From VRUE01 sp963816785 (GTDB lineage Bacteria; Actinomycetota; Thermoleophilia; Solirubrobacterales; 70-9), in NCBI GenBank assembly GCA_963816785.1, contig CAWFLL010000002.1, positions 868,001 through 932,000 on the forward strand: a stretch of DNA of 64,000 nt, written 5' to 3'. Both the position numbers and the translations under genes were made by a program. The notes under the pieces are model-generated. The model saw nothing but the letters and a program-made list of their open reading frames with translations, did not search any database and was not told the origin of the DNA. Below, piece after piece: positions 19,113 to 27,356 of this stretch; the stretch's first letter is position 1, and the number at the start of each line of letters is the position of its first letter.

Positions 19113-19288
19113 GCCAGGGTGCCAGCAAGGTGTCAGCGGAAGCCACGGATACAGCCCGCAATCTCGATCCCGTTTCGGCGGCGAAAACGGCCTTCTAGCG
19201 GGGGAACCCCTAACAGCCCGCACTGCAACGCAATCGAGCCGCGCGATCATTAATCAGCGTGTCGGGGGTTCGAGTCCCTCCTCCGGCA
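19113..19288 (+). repeat. Cassette boundary 1: integrase-tail-like leader plus tRNA 3' fragment
   Basis: GTGTCAGCGGAAGCCACGGA begins at 19130; in the plus frame the leader reads GASKVSAEATDTARN and continues to a TAG at 19195-19197. A spacer follows, then GCGCG and a 43-base copy of the tRNA from the anticodon loop to the 3' end (19246-19288), with one inserted base and one change. This is the right edge of the first cargo block (14,177 onward). Confidence 0.85.
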
Positions 19289-19353
19289 TCACGGCGTCGT
19301 GCTTCGAGGGCTCGCTCCCTCATGCTCCGGCAGCGAACACTGTTGCCTCACAG

Positions 19354-20622
19354 CTAGGCCCCGACGGTGAAGAGCTGCCACTCTCCCGGCGCGCCCCTTA
19401 ATGAGTGCGTGCCTCTATCTGTGAACTCGAAGCCCGAACCCACGACAAGGTCTTTGACGGTGCCCGACACGAGCACCTCTCCAGCCCCAGCCTTGTTGGC
19501 AACACGGGCCCCGATGTGCACTGCAATGCCCCCGACATCGCCGTCCCGGAGCTCGACCTCACCAGAGTGGAGTCCAGCACGAACCTCAATTCCAAGGGCC
19601 TTCGCCTGTTCGCAGATCGCCCGTGCGCAGCCAATCCCTCGGGCCGGTCCGTCGAAAGTCGCGAGTACGCTGTCACCGATGGTCTTCACCTCCCGTCCCC
19701 GATGCCGGACGAGCTCGCGGCGGACGAGCCGGTCATGCTGGTGCAGCAGGTCGTGCCAGCGCTTGTCGCCGAGGGCCGCAGCCCGCTCGGTCGATCGGAC
19801 AATGTCCGTGAACAGGATCGTGGTGAGCACCCTGTCGGGCTCGTGCTCATGGCGCACGCCGGTGAGGAATTGCTCAACCTCATCGACGCTCGCATCGGGT
19901 TCGCTGATCCAGGGCCAATGTTCATCCCCCGGCAGCTCGACGAATTGGGCGTCGGGAATCTGTTCGGCAAGCCAGCGCGCCCCCTCAACGGGGAACACAT
20001 CCGCGCTGCAATGGAGGACAAGAGTTGGAACGCGGATGCTTGCGGGGACGTCGCGTATGTCCATCTCCATGCTGAGCCGGATCACCGCACGCGCCATTGC
20101 CGGGCTCATCGACTGCCGCTCGAAGCGTGCCCACCAGCGCACCAGCGCTTCGTCCGCGAACCGGCTGGGGGCCATGAAGCTCAGGCTGAGGCCCGTACCC
20201 CAGGTGTCCTCCTCGCTGTCACGTAGCGCTGCCTCCTCCAACTCCTGCGGAATGCCCCATGGGTAGCCCTCTGCCGGAGTCGCTCGCGCATACGTTCCGA
20301 AGAGGACAAGCGCCGAGACGCGCTCAGGGAAGCTGGCGGCGAAGACCGCCGCCATGTTCGCGCCCTCCGACCAGCCGAACACATCAGCCTGCTCAGACCC
20401 AGCTGCGTCCATCACCGCCCGAATGTCGTCGTTCCGCTCCTCGATGGTGGCGGCCCGATCGACCGGATCGGAGAGTCCGGCGCCACGCTTGTCGAATACG
20501 ATCACGCGGGCGAACGCCGAAAGCCTCCTCATGAACCTCTCGTACGGTGGATGCTCCCAGGCGAGTTCGAGATTCGAGACAAAGCCGGGCACGAGCACCA
20601 GGTCGCGATGCCCGTCGCCCAC
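19354..20622 (-). CDS. Alpha/beta hydrolase fused to a class III adenylate/guanylate cyclase
   Basis: The 422-aa open frame has an N-terminal alpha/beta hydrolase (LVPGFVSNLELAWEHP, nucleophile ADVFGWSEGANMAA, late His in PGDEHWPW) and, from about residue 250, a class III nucleotide cyclase domain (LTTILFTDIVRSTERAAALG..HDRLVRRELVRHRGREVKTIGDSVLATFDGPA). The fusion is a known family that may sense a small ligand through the hydrolase-like domain and make cAMP. The frame start is GTG 20622, but family-like sequence (ETRYARAGDIRVAYQVV) continues upstream to about 20,680 with no ATG/GTG, so the 5' end is damaged or uses an unusual start. Sole gene of its cassette. Confidence 0.88.
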   Translation of the reverse strand: MGDGHRDLVLVPGFVSNLELAWEHPPYERFMRRLSAFARVIVFDKRGAGLSDPVDRAATIEERNDDIRAVMDAAGSEQADVFGWSEGANMAAVFAASFPERVSALVLFGTYARATPAEGYPWGIPQELEEAALRDSEEDTWGTGLSLSFMAPSRFADEALVRWWARFERQSMSPAMARAVIRLSMEMDIRDVPASIRVPTLVLHCSADVFPVEGARWLAEQIPDAQFVELPGDEHWPWISEPDASVDEVEQFLTGVRHEHEPDRVLTTILFTDIVRSTERAAALGDKRWHDLLHQHDRLVRRELVRHRGREVKTIGDSVLATFDGPARGIGCARAICEQAKALGIEVRAGLHSGEVELRDGDVGGIAVHIGARVANKAGAGEVLVSGTVKDLVVGSGFEFTDRGTHSLRGAPGEWQLFTVGA

Positions 20623-20750
20623 AACCTGATAGGCAACTCGAATGTCGCCAGCACGGGCATACCGGGTCTCGGGCTCCAGCTTCGTGCCCTGAATGCTAGG
20701 GCCTGGCCCCGTGCAGCTTAGCTTTGTAGCCCCTCTGCTTCTCCGCTATG

Positions 20751-20921
20751 GGTGTCAGCAGGGTGTCAGCGGAAGCCACGGATTCAGCCCGCAACCCCGA
20801 CCCCGTGCCGACGCCTGATTTGGCGCCTTAGCGCCGAAAACCCGCACCAGCCCGCACTCCCCTGCACTCGCCGGGCGCGATCATAATCCGCGTGTCGGGG
20901 GTTCGAGTCCCTCCTCCGGCA
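20751..20921 (+). repeat. Cassette boundary 2: integrase-tail-like leader plus exact 42-base tRNA 3' copy
   Basis: The leader reads GVSRVSAEATDSARNPDPV..APTPDLAP-like and stops with TAG at 20828-20830. After a spacer ending CCGGGCGCG comes ATCATAATCC..., identical to the last 42 bases of the intact tRNA (20880-20921). It ends the hydrolase-cyclase cassette. Confidence 0.9.
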
Positions 20922-20924
20922 TCG

Positions 20925-20952
20925 ACAAAAGCCCCGCTCAGGCGGGCTTTTC
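20925..20952 (+). terminator. Terminator hairpin just after the second tRNA 3' copy
   Basis: AAAGCCC-GC and GC-GGGCTTT form a 9-bp stem with one bulged C and loop TCAG, followed by TTCG. It sits 5 bases after a tRNA 3' end, where a tRNA terminator would belong; the intact tRNA at 14,103 has no such hairpin. Confidence 0.7.
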
Positions 20953-21117
20953 GTGGTCGGGGGAAGTTGCCAGGGTGCCAGCGCAACGGCCAGCATCCTA
21001 TTCGGGAGGGGGATCCGGCCTCCTGGGAGAACAAAGCGGTCGTGGCTCGGGCAATCGTCGGAACGGTCCAGGGCACCAACCTCGAGGCGTTCGGGAGGGA
21101 GCCTCACCCACTCCGCC

Positions 21118-21564
21118 TCAAATCCCTCTCGGTCGTCTATGTTCTCGTCCCCGGCCGCTGGCTGAGGACGTGTTCAGTGCCACGGCGGCGCGAATGAGCG
21201 CCTTCAACGCCTTTTCATCAATCTTGTCGCCCTCATGGAAATCGATGGCACGCCTGGTGTTGCCTTCGAGGCTGGAGTTGAAGAGGCCTGAAGGGTCCTC
21301 CAACGAGGCGCCCTTGGCGAAGGTCACCTTCACGACATTCTTGTACGTCTCACCGGTGCAGATCATTCCGGCGTGCGACCACACCGGAACCCCTTTCCAC
21401 TTCCACTCCTCGACCACTTCGGGGTCGGCCTGCTTGATGAGAATTCGGACCCGAGCGAGCGTCTCGCCCCGCCAATCACTCAGCTCATTGATTCTCGCAT
21501 CTATCAGCTGAGAGGGAGAGTCTCCGCCTTTTCCTTCCTTCGAGCCGCTCTTCTCCTTCTTCAT
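21118..21564 (-). CDS. DUF1801 domain protein (YdhG-like)
   Basis: The 148-aa product matches DUF1801: SDWRGETLARVRILIKQADP, EEWKWKGVPVWSHAGMICTG, KNVVKVTFAKGASLEDPSGLF and DKIDEKALKALIRAAVALN. A basic, low-complexity N-terminal stretch and an RGREHRRPRGI tail lie outside the domain. The function of DUF1801 is unknown (iron/frataxin-like fold). Its ATGA start overlaps the stop of a 36-aa membrane protein gene. It is the main gene of its 866-base cassette. Confidence 0.85.
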   Translation of the reverse strand: MKKEKSGSKEGKGGDSPSQLIDARINELSDWRGETLARVRILIKQADPEVVEEWKWKGVPVWSHAGMICTGETYKNVVKVTFAKGASLEDPSGLFNSSLEGNTRRAIDFHEGDKIDEKALKALIRAAVALNTSSASGRGREHRRPRGI

Positions 21565-21671
21565 GGTTGTTGTCGCTCGCCCGTCACTTGAGTATCCTCG
21601 CCGACCGCCTTCAGTACAACGACTACGAGCAGGCCGAACACGAGAACTAGGGCCAACAGGAAGCGCCTCAC
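21561..21671 (-). CDS. Tiny single-helix membrane protein
   Basis: A GTG at 21669-21671 opens a 36-aa protein, MRRFLLALVLVFGLLVVVVL followed by KAVGEDTQVTGERQQP. It has a two-Arg N-terminus, one membrane helix and a polar tail. Its stop overlaps the DUF1801 start (CCATGA), which argues for a real translated gene. It resembles the small one-helix proteins common in Actinobacteria (DUF6893-like, not certain). Confidence 0.5.
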   Translation of the reverse strand: MRRFLLALVLVFGLLVVVVLKAVGEDTQVTGERQQP

Positions 21672-21716
21672 CGTCAGGGACTCTATAGCCGTATCGCGGA
21701 CATCTCGACCCTGCCG

Positions 21717-21787
21717 CAGGGTGTCAGCGGAAGCCACGGATACAGCCCGACATCCGCGTGTCGGGGGTTCGAGTCCCTTCTCCGGCA
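21717..21787 (+). repeat. Cassette boundary 3: shortest leader joined directly to the tRNA 3' fragment
   Basis: VSAEATDTAR in the plus frame is followed almost at once by ATCCGCGTGTCGGGGGTTCG to the tRNA 3' end (21752-21787, one C-to-T change). The spacer seen in the other copies is missing, so the leader and the tRNA part are joined within the anticodon stem. Confidence 0.85.
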
Positions 21788-21800
21788 CTCAGGAGTGTTC

Positions 21801-22571
21801 TTAGGCGTCCACGCTGAACGAGAACTCCCGATCCAAGAGGGTCCCTGCACCGTTCGCGATCTCGACCTGGAAGACGGTGCGGCCGAGCCCCGCGTCGAAC
21901 ACCAGCTTGTAGGTGACGTTGTCCTCGGGATGCTGGGTGCCCACCGAATCGACCGTCGCGGTCCCGGTGGCGACCAGGTGGGAGGCGGGGTCTACTCCAG
22001 GGAAGTCCACCAGGTAGACGCCCGTCCCGGTGCGTTTGACCTGCGCTTTGGTCGCGGCGCCGGTGCAGTTGAACGGGTCCTGCAGCGGGGGGGTGGTGCT
22101 GGTGTAGGTGGCGGAGAAGGCCGCCGAGCCTTTCACGTAGACGTGGGCGGCGATCGCGCCAGGTTGGCAAGCCCGCTGATAGCTGCTCGCCGGAATCCCG
22201 CCGAGGCTGCCGGCGTTGGTGGCGTTGGTCGCGTTGGTCGCGTTGTCGGCGGTATCGGCGGAATCGGCGCTGGTCGCAGTCGTTGCCGTGATCGCTTTGG
22301 TCGCAGTCGTTGCCGTGGTCGCTTTGGCCGCCGTGTCGGCTGTCGTCGCTTTGGTCGCCGTGTCGGCGGTGCCCGCGTGGGCGACGGAGGCCCCTCCGAT
22401 CCTGCCGTTGAAGACCTTTGTCGCGATCTTCCGTACCTGCTTCTTCTGGGTGCCGGTCAGGCCGCCGGCGGCGATAGCCGTCCCCCCTAGCGCAGCTATC
22501 AGGGCAATTACTGCGACAAATGTCCCTGGGAAGCGACGAGGGTCCAACTTTCTGAGCATCGTCTCTTCCAT
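21801..22571 (-). CDS. Surface protein with Ala-Thr repeat stalk
   Basis: The 256-aa product has a signal/anchor (MLRKLDPRRFPGTFVAVIAL, then IAALGGTAIAAGG). A ~60-residue low-complexity stalk follows, built of ATxATTADTA and DNATNATNATN units, then a beta-rich C-terminal domain with two cysteines (QRACQPG, DPFNCTG). This pattern belongs to a large paralogous family of exported proteins in Solirubrobacterales-like genomes. The role may be adhesion or surface structure; not known. Sole gene of its cassette, minus strand. Confidence 0.75.
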   Translation of the reverse strand: MEETMLRKLDPRRFPGTFVAVIALIAALGGTAIAAGGLTGTQKKQVRKIATKVFNGRIGGASVAHAGTADTATKATTADTAAKATTATTATKAITATTATSADSADTADNATNATNATNAGSLGGIPASSYQRACQPGAIAAHVYVKGSAAFSATYTSTTPPLQDPFNCTGAATKAQVKRTGTGVYLVDFPGVDPASHLVATGTATVDSVGTQHPEDNVTYKLVFDAGLGRTVFQVEIANGAGTLLDREFSFSVDA

Positions 22572-22778
22572 TCAGGGTGTCTGGCGAGGAGTGGCGATCG
22601 AGTCCCGAAAGGAACCCAATCCCGATCATGCACTGATTGCGACCCTACATTGGCCGCTCACCGAGTGTCAAGGCATGGGGCTGGCTGGCGCCGTTCTCTC
22701 GCGCACAGACGGGCTTCGGTCGTGGACGCGATGGCGACGAGGTCGAGCGCCCGGTTATAGCCTTTCCTTTGTCGCCAG

Positions 22779-22868
22779 GCGGGTGTCAGCGGAAGCCACG
22801 GATACAGCCCGCAACGCGCGGGCGCGGTCATGATCCGCGTGTCGGGGGTTCGAGTCCCTCCTTCGGGC
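22779..22868 (+). repeat. Cassette boundary 4: leader plus degenerate tRNA 3' fragment
   Basis: The leader reads ARRVSAEATDTARNARARS and stops at the TGA inside TCATGATCC. The tRNA part (22828-22868) has TCATGATCC for TCATAATCC and ends CTCCTTCGGGCG instead of CTCCTCCGGCA, so it is the most diverged copy. Confidence 0.8.
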
Positions 22869-23035
22869 GCCAGTTATGCGATCGCTGCCGTGGGGACAGA
22901 CATGCGGCGGAGCCTGGCGCCCACGCCGTTTGAGTGAAGGGCGACGTGAGAAGTACGGGCCGCTACGCGGGAGACGCCCGATGTGGAGTCCCTCGCGCTA
23001 TGTTCAACCTCAAGATCACGAGGGAGTGATAGGCC

Positions 23036-24501
23036 ATGGGTGAGCAGCTCAGCATGCTGGACACGATGTTCCTCGAGCTGGAGCAGTTCGACGACAGCGC
23101 GCACATGCACATCGGCGCGGCGCTGATCTTCGATCCGCTCCCCGGCGGCGGGACGCCGGACATCACCGAGCTTCGCGACTACGTGCGCGCACGGGTCGGG
23201 AATCCTGCCGCGCTTTACGCAGCAGCTCTCTGGTTCCCATGCCGGTCCGCTCACGTGGCTGACCTGGGAGCCGGCGAGGGGTTCGACCTCGATGCCCACG
23301 TTCATCACGCGACGCTGCCGGCGCCGGGCGGCGCAGGCCGAGCTGCACGAGTGGCTCGGGGAGTTCTGGTCGCACCGCCTGGACCGCCACCGGCCGCTCT
23401 GGGAGATGACGCTGCTCGACGGGCTGGAGGGCGGGCGCTGGGCGCTGGCGACCAAGACGCACCATTGCCTCGTCGACGGCGTCGGATCGCTCGACATCGG
23501 GCACACGTGCTGCTCGACACCTCCCCGGACGCTCCGCCGCTGCGCCCGCAGCCGCGCCGCGCCGGCAGTAGAGAGGACGGCGAGCACGGCAGCTGGCCGG
23601 TTCTGGCTGTCGCCCGGCCTGCGTCCTGCGCGGCGCGCGGGCCGGCTCGGCGCTGCGGCCCACCCGCGCGAGTCCTTCGACCGCGCGCGCGCGGCCGTCG
23701 AGCTGTCGTGCGCGACGAGGTGATCGCGGCGCCGCAGACGAGCCTGAACGGACCGATGAGCGGCACGCGGCAGTTTGCGACCGTGCGGCTGGACCTCGCC
23801 GACGTCAAGGCGGTGAAGTCGCGCCTCGGCGGCACGGTCAACGACGTCGTGCTCGCGCTCTGCACCGGCGGCCTGCGGCACCTGCTGCTCTGCCGCGGCG
23901 ACGTGCTGCCCGAGGGCCTGCGGGCGCAGGTGCCGGTGAACATCCGAGCGGAGGACCGCGAGCACGCGCTCGGCAACGAGCTGACCTCGCTGTTCGTCGA
24001 GCTGCCGGTGACCGAGGCCGACCCGCTCGCGCGCTACCGCCGCGTCGTCGAGCGCGCGCAGGAGCTCAAGAGCCGGCTCGCAACGGGCCGGCGGCAAGAC
24101 GATCGTCGACCTCGCCGACATGGGGCCGCCGCTCGCCGGCGAACTGATCGCCCGCATCGATGTTCGGCGGCACGCGGATGTTCAACCTGACGATCACGAA
24201 CGTCCCCGGCCCCCAGCAGCGGCTATACGCGTTCGGCGCCCCACTCGTCGAGGTCCTGCCGCTCGTGCCGCTGTTCGCCGGCCACACGATCGGCATCGCC
24301 GTCGTCAGCTACGCCGGGCAGATGGTCTTCGGCCTCAACGCGGACCGCATGTCCGCGCCCGACGTCGCGGTGCTCGCGGAGGGCATCGAGCGCTCCTTTT
24401 TGGAGTTGGGGCCGTCCGAGCCAAGCCGCGGCGCCGGCCGGCGGTCGGCACCGGTCATAGACGCGACTGCGGCAGCGGAGCGGGATGAGCCGCACTCGTA
24501 G
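23036..24501 (+). CDS. WS/DGAT wax ester synthase/diacylglycerol acyltransferase (frameshifted)
   Basis: Three frames together give a full-length (~485 aa) WS/DGAT. It starts MGEQLSMLDTMFLELEQFDD, with GAGEGFDLDAHVHHATLPAP, then HEWLGEFWSHRLDRHRPLWE and the active-site motif THHCLVDGVG (HHxxxDG), then LGGTVNDVVLALCTGGLRHL and NELTSLFVELPV, and finally FNLTITNVPGPQ and LNADRM. Breaks lie near 23,225, 23,510-23,720 and 24,090-24,150. The enzyme makes wax esters or triacylglycerol for storage at the membrane. GAGGGAGTG upstream gives a ribosome site. Sole gene of its cassette. Confidence 0.82.
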
Positions 24502-24689
24502 TGCGGCACGACCGACCGGGTGGATGTCGTACGGCCGCTGGCGGACGGCTTAGTTAGTCGGCTGCGCGGACGCGGCCGCGCGACGGAAGAACTCAACCAT
24601 GGCCCGTCGGCGGCGGCGGGTTTGAGCAGCGCCGGTGGCGCTGGCGGTCTGCGCCCCAGACGGGGCGGACTCCCTTTCCCGACTCGGGG

Positions 24690-24795
24690 GTGTCAGCAGG
24701 GTGTCCGCGGAGGCCACGGATACAGCCCGCACTCCCCCGCACTCGCCGGGCGCGATCATAATCCGCGTGTCGGGGGTTCGAGTCCCTCCTCCGGC
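24690..24795 (+). repeat. Cassette boundary 5: leader plus exact 42-base tRNA 3' copy
   Basis: The leader reads GVSRVSAEATDTARTPPHSP. The DNA differs from the other copies at third codon positions (TCC for TCA, GAG for GAA). The spacer ends CGCCGGGCGCG, as in boundary 2, and the tRNA part 24755-24795 matches the tRNA end apart from the window of the first base. It closes the WS/DGAT cassette and is the last copy found. Confidence 0.88.
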
Positions 24796-24828
24796 ATCGC
24801 TTTCTAGAGCCAGACCGCCGCCCAGCGG

Positions 24829-25560
24829 TCAGTTTGAGGGCACGGCCGCCGCCACGCGGTTGGCGGTCCGGGCCAGCCATCGCATCGCCCGGCGCGTGAT
24901 CCACGGTCGGACCCGGTCCGTGGTGTGGCCCCCGGGAACCACCCAGAGGCTCACCTCGGGGAACTTGGCGGCAAAGGCTTCGCTCATCGCGAGCGGGACG
25001 ACCCGATCGGCCCGGCCCTGGACGACCAGCAGCGGTCGCGTCATCCGGCGGTCGATCGGCGAAAGTCGCAGGCGCGTCGCCGGCCCGGCGCCGATCTGTT
25101 CGTAGTAGCCGGGGCCGTAGGTGCTGACCGGCCATTCCCAGCCGACCAGGTCGGAGGGCGCCGACTTGGCGACGGCGGCGGAGACCAGGCCATCGCCGGC
25201 GAGCAGCGCCGCCAGCGTCCCGCCGGCAGAGGACCCGTACGCGTAGACGTCGTCCCGGCCGAACTGGCCACGCAGCCGCGCCGCTTCTTCGCGCGCCGCG
25301 AGGACGGCTCCGGGCAGGTCGCCGAGCGGGTAGCTCCAGATAGTGGGGCACGAAGCCGGCGGCGATCGCCTGCGCTTCGGTCCGCGCCTGGAAGAGCGGA
25401 TCCTCGTAGAGGAACGAGCCCCCGTGGATCAGCAGCAGCTGCGGTGGCGGCGTCGCGGTCGGCCGGCGGGCTGCTCCAGCGGGCGTCGCGAGCAGCAGGA
25501 CAAAGTGACGCTCAGGGCGAGGATCCCCACCACTGCCCCGGTGGTGCGGAACCGCCTCGC
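24829..25560 (-). CDS. Secreted alpha/beta hydrolase (esterase/lipase type, frameshifted)
   Basis: Joined frames give VVGILALSVTLVLLLATPAG (signal peptide), LLLIHGGSFLYEDPLFQART (HGG oxyanion motif), DDVYAYGSSAGGTLAALLAG (GxSxG nucleophile), RMTRPLLVVQGRADRVVPLA (acid) and VVPGGHTTDRVRPW (His). Breaks lie near 25,340 and 25,500. The family is alpha/beta hydrolase fold-3; substrate unknown. The start codon is not resolved. It follows the acyltransferase gene on the same strand with about 30 bases between them. Confidence 0.72.
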
Positions 25561-25591
25561 CCTGCGGGGTCGCGCAATCCTGACCCAGAGC

Positions 25592-26730
25592 CTACGACGC
25601 CGCCTGCACCAGGGCGTAGCTCCCGATCGCCAGGGCCAAGGTGCCGGAGCACGGTCAGGGTGTAGCGGAGCGCGACCTCGAGGTGGGTGTTGGCCAGCGA
25701 GCTCTGCATGGCGACGAGGAAGGGAATGTGCACGAGATAGATCCAGAAGCTCGCATCGGCGAGATAGCGAAGGACGCGCGATTCCTTCTGCACGTGGCGA
25801 ATCAGAAGGCCCCAGATGCCGAACAGCATCAGCCAGCAGACGAGGCCGACCGCGAACAGGCCCAGGAGCCTCAGTTGTCCGCCATTCGGCCAGGACTCCC
25901 GCTGTGCCGACGTTCCCGGTGAAGTCGGTGTTGATGTAGAAGAGGGCGAAGGCGGGAACCGCGATCAAGAGTCCCGCCGCGAACCTCAGCCAGGCCCCTC
26001 GCTTCAGCACCTCGATCAGGTCGTCCTGGCCGCTGAGCAGCCAGCCGAAGAGCGAAGAAGAGGCTGAAGTAGGCGAGCAGGGTCGGGACGGGGATCAACG
26101 AGTTCGACATGGTCCCGCCTGCGACCCATCCGGACTTGGTGATCAGGATCAGGGCGCTGAGCGAGGCCAGGGCCGGAATGCCCCACCAGGACGTCATCAG
26201 GGTCCGGAAGCCGCGGTTGATCGCCGCCCCGACTCCCGGATACTGCTGGATCGCCAGCCAGACCCCGATCGCGAGCATCGAGATCACCAGCAGGTAGTCG
26301 ATGAACCAGAGGTGCTGGGGCGTCAGGTTGAAGACGTGGCCGAGGGCCAGTTCCCGCTTGACCGGGATCTTCTGTGCACGCGGCCAGATCGCCGCCGCCT
26401 CGATGACGAAGAGGTTGGCCAGTGGCACGACCGTCAGCATCCCGACGACCAGCGGCACGCCCGAGCCGTCGCAGCCGGGAGCGGAGCTGCCTGGCGGCGG
26501 TAGACCTCCTCAGCGCGGTCGCGGCGAGGAAACCCGAGATCGCGAAGAACAGGGGCATGTGCCAGGTGTGGACGAACCAGACCGCGGCGTCGACGACCCT
26601 GTTTTCCCCGAGCGCCCTTCTGGATATAGCGGGCCGCGTGGTAGGGGATCAGCAGCAGGATCGCCGAGACGCGAATCGCATCCAGGTGATGGCGACGCTG
26701 GTTCCCGCCCTCGGGTGGAGATGAGACCAT
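25592..26730 (-). CDS. Acyltransferase 3 family membrane protein (frameshifted)
   Basis: Frames joined across at least four breaks give an integral membrane acyltransferase of about 380 aa. It starts RRHHLDAIRVSAILLLIPYH (family Arg/His motif), then PLFFAISGFLAATAL, LTPQHLWFIDYLLVISMLAI, several hydrophobic helices, FWIYLVHIPFLVAMQ and a C-terminal TLALAIGSYALVQAAS. The family O-acylates sugars, peptidoglycan or antibiotics. Breaks at roughly 25,640, 25,850, 26,050 and 26,450-26,620 make it unreadable as it stands. Confidence 0.75.
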
Positions 26731-27030
26731 CGATGAGCCTCCAAGAATCGGTACAAAATCTCCCGAACAACGCCCGGGAGGAGCTTCGGATCGCTGGGAT
26801 CAATGCGTCGCGGAAATCAATCAAGAACGGCGAGTCGCGGCGACGTCGAGGATCATCTGCAGCGACAGGTCGATTAATCGACAACCGATGCGCTTAAGGC
26901 TACTCCCCTGCCTCAATCGACTCTAAACTTCCTCGCACGGCCCATCGCACGTTTCCCGGAGCCCGACCGACCCGAAGCGGCTCCTGGGGCACGCCGGCTT
27001 GGCTGACCAAAAGAAAGGATCGATCCAACG

Positions 27031-27324
27031 ATGGCATACCTGATGTCGCATTTCTGGCCGGGCGCGACCGAGGATCAGTACAGGGCGACGATAGCGGTGG
27101 TGCACCCTCCGGGGGGTCTGCCCGAGGGTCAGACCTACCACGCCGCCGGGCCGACCGACGGGGGCATCCTCATCGCCGCCGTGTGGGAGTCCAAGGAGCA
27201 AGCCGACCGCTTCGTTCAAGACAAGTTGATCCCAAGCATGCCCGTCGAGGGGGGCTTTGCGGGCCAGCCCGAGGAGCGCACTGCTGAGATCGTGAATCTG
27301 GTGACGGCGGAGGGCAGCCAGTAG
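27031..27324 (+). CDS. ABM-like dimeric alpha/beta-barrel protein
   Basis: The 97-aa product (MAYLMSHFWPGATEDQYRAT...HAAGPTDGGILIAAVWESKE) fits the antibiotic biosynthesis monooxygenase/dimeric ferredoxin-like barrel superfamily, with the typical helix EQADRFVQDKLIP. Members oxidise or bind small aromatic substrates; this one could also be non-catalytic. AGAAAGGA lies upstream. The 300 bases before it hold no gene that I can support. Confidence 0.7.
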   Translation: MAYLMSHFWPGATEDQYRATIAVVHPPGGLPEGQTYHAAGPTDGGILIAAVWESKEQADRFVQDKLIPSMPVEGGFAGQPEERTAEIVNLVTAEGSQ

Positions 27325-27356
27325 AACCCGCCTCCGGGCGGCGTAGCCTCTTCAGC

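Noticed and set aside
20784..21107. Minus-strand frames containing RRRDSNPRHADYD and GGGTRTPDTRIM
   Set aside because: These peptides are the well-known false translation of the reverse strand of a tRNA 3' end. They helped to spot the tRNA copies but are not proteins.
24550..24759. Minus-strand small gene ending MVEFFRRAAASAQPTN
   Set aside because: Most of it is the reverse strand of the leader and tRNA copy; the tail alone is too short to support.
14103..24795. CRISPR array or integron attC array
   Set aside because: Spacing is irregular (0.9-5.1 kb), the repeat is a tRNA 3' end, there are no cas genes, and no attC-like 1L/2L boxes or IntI are seen.
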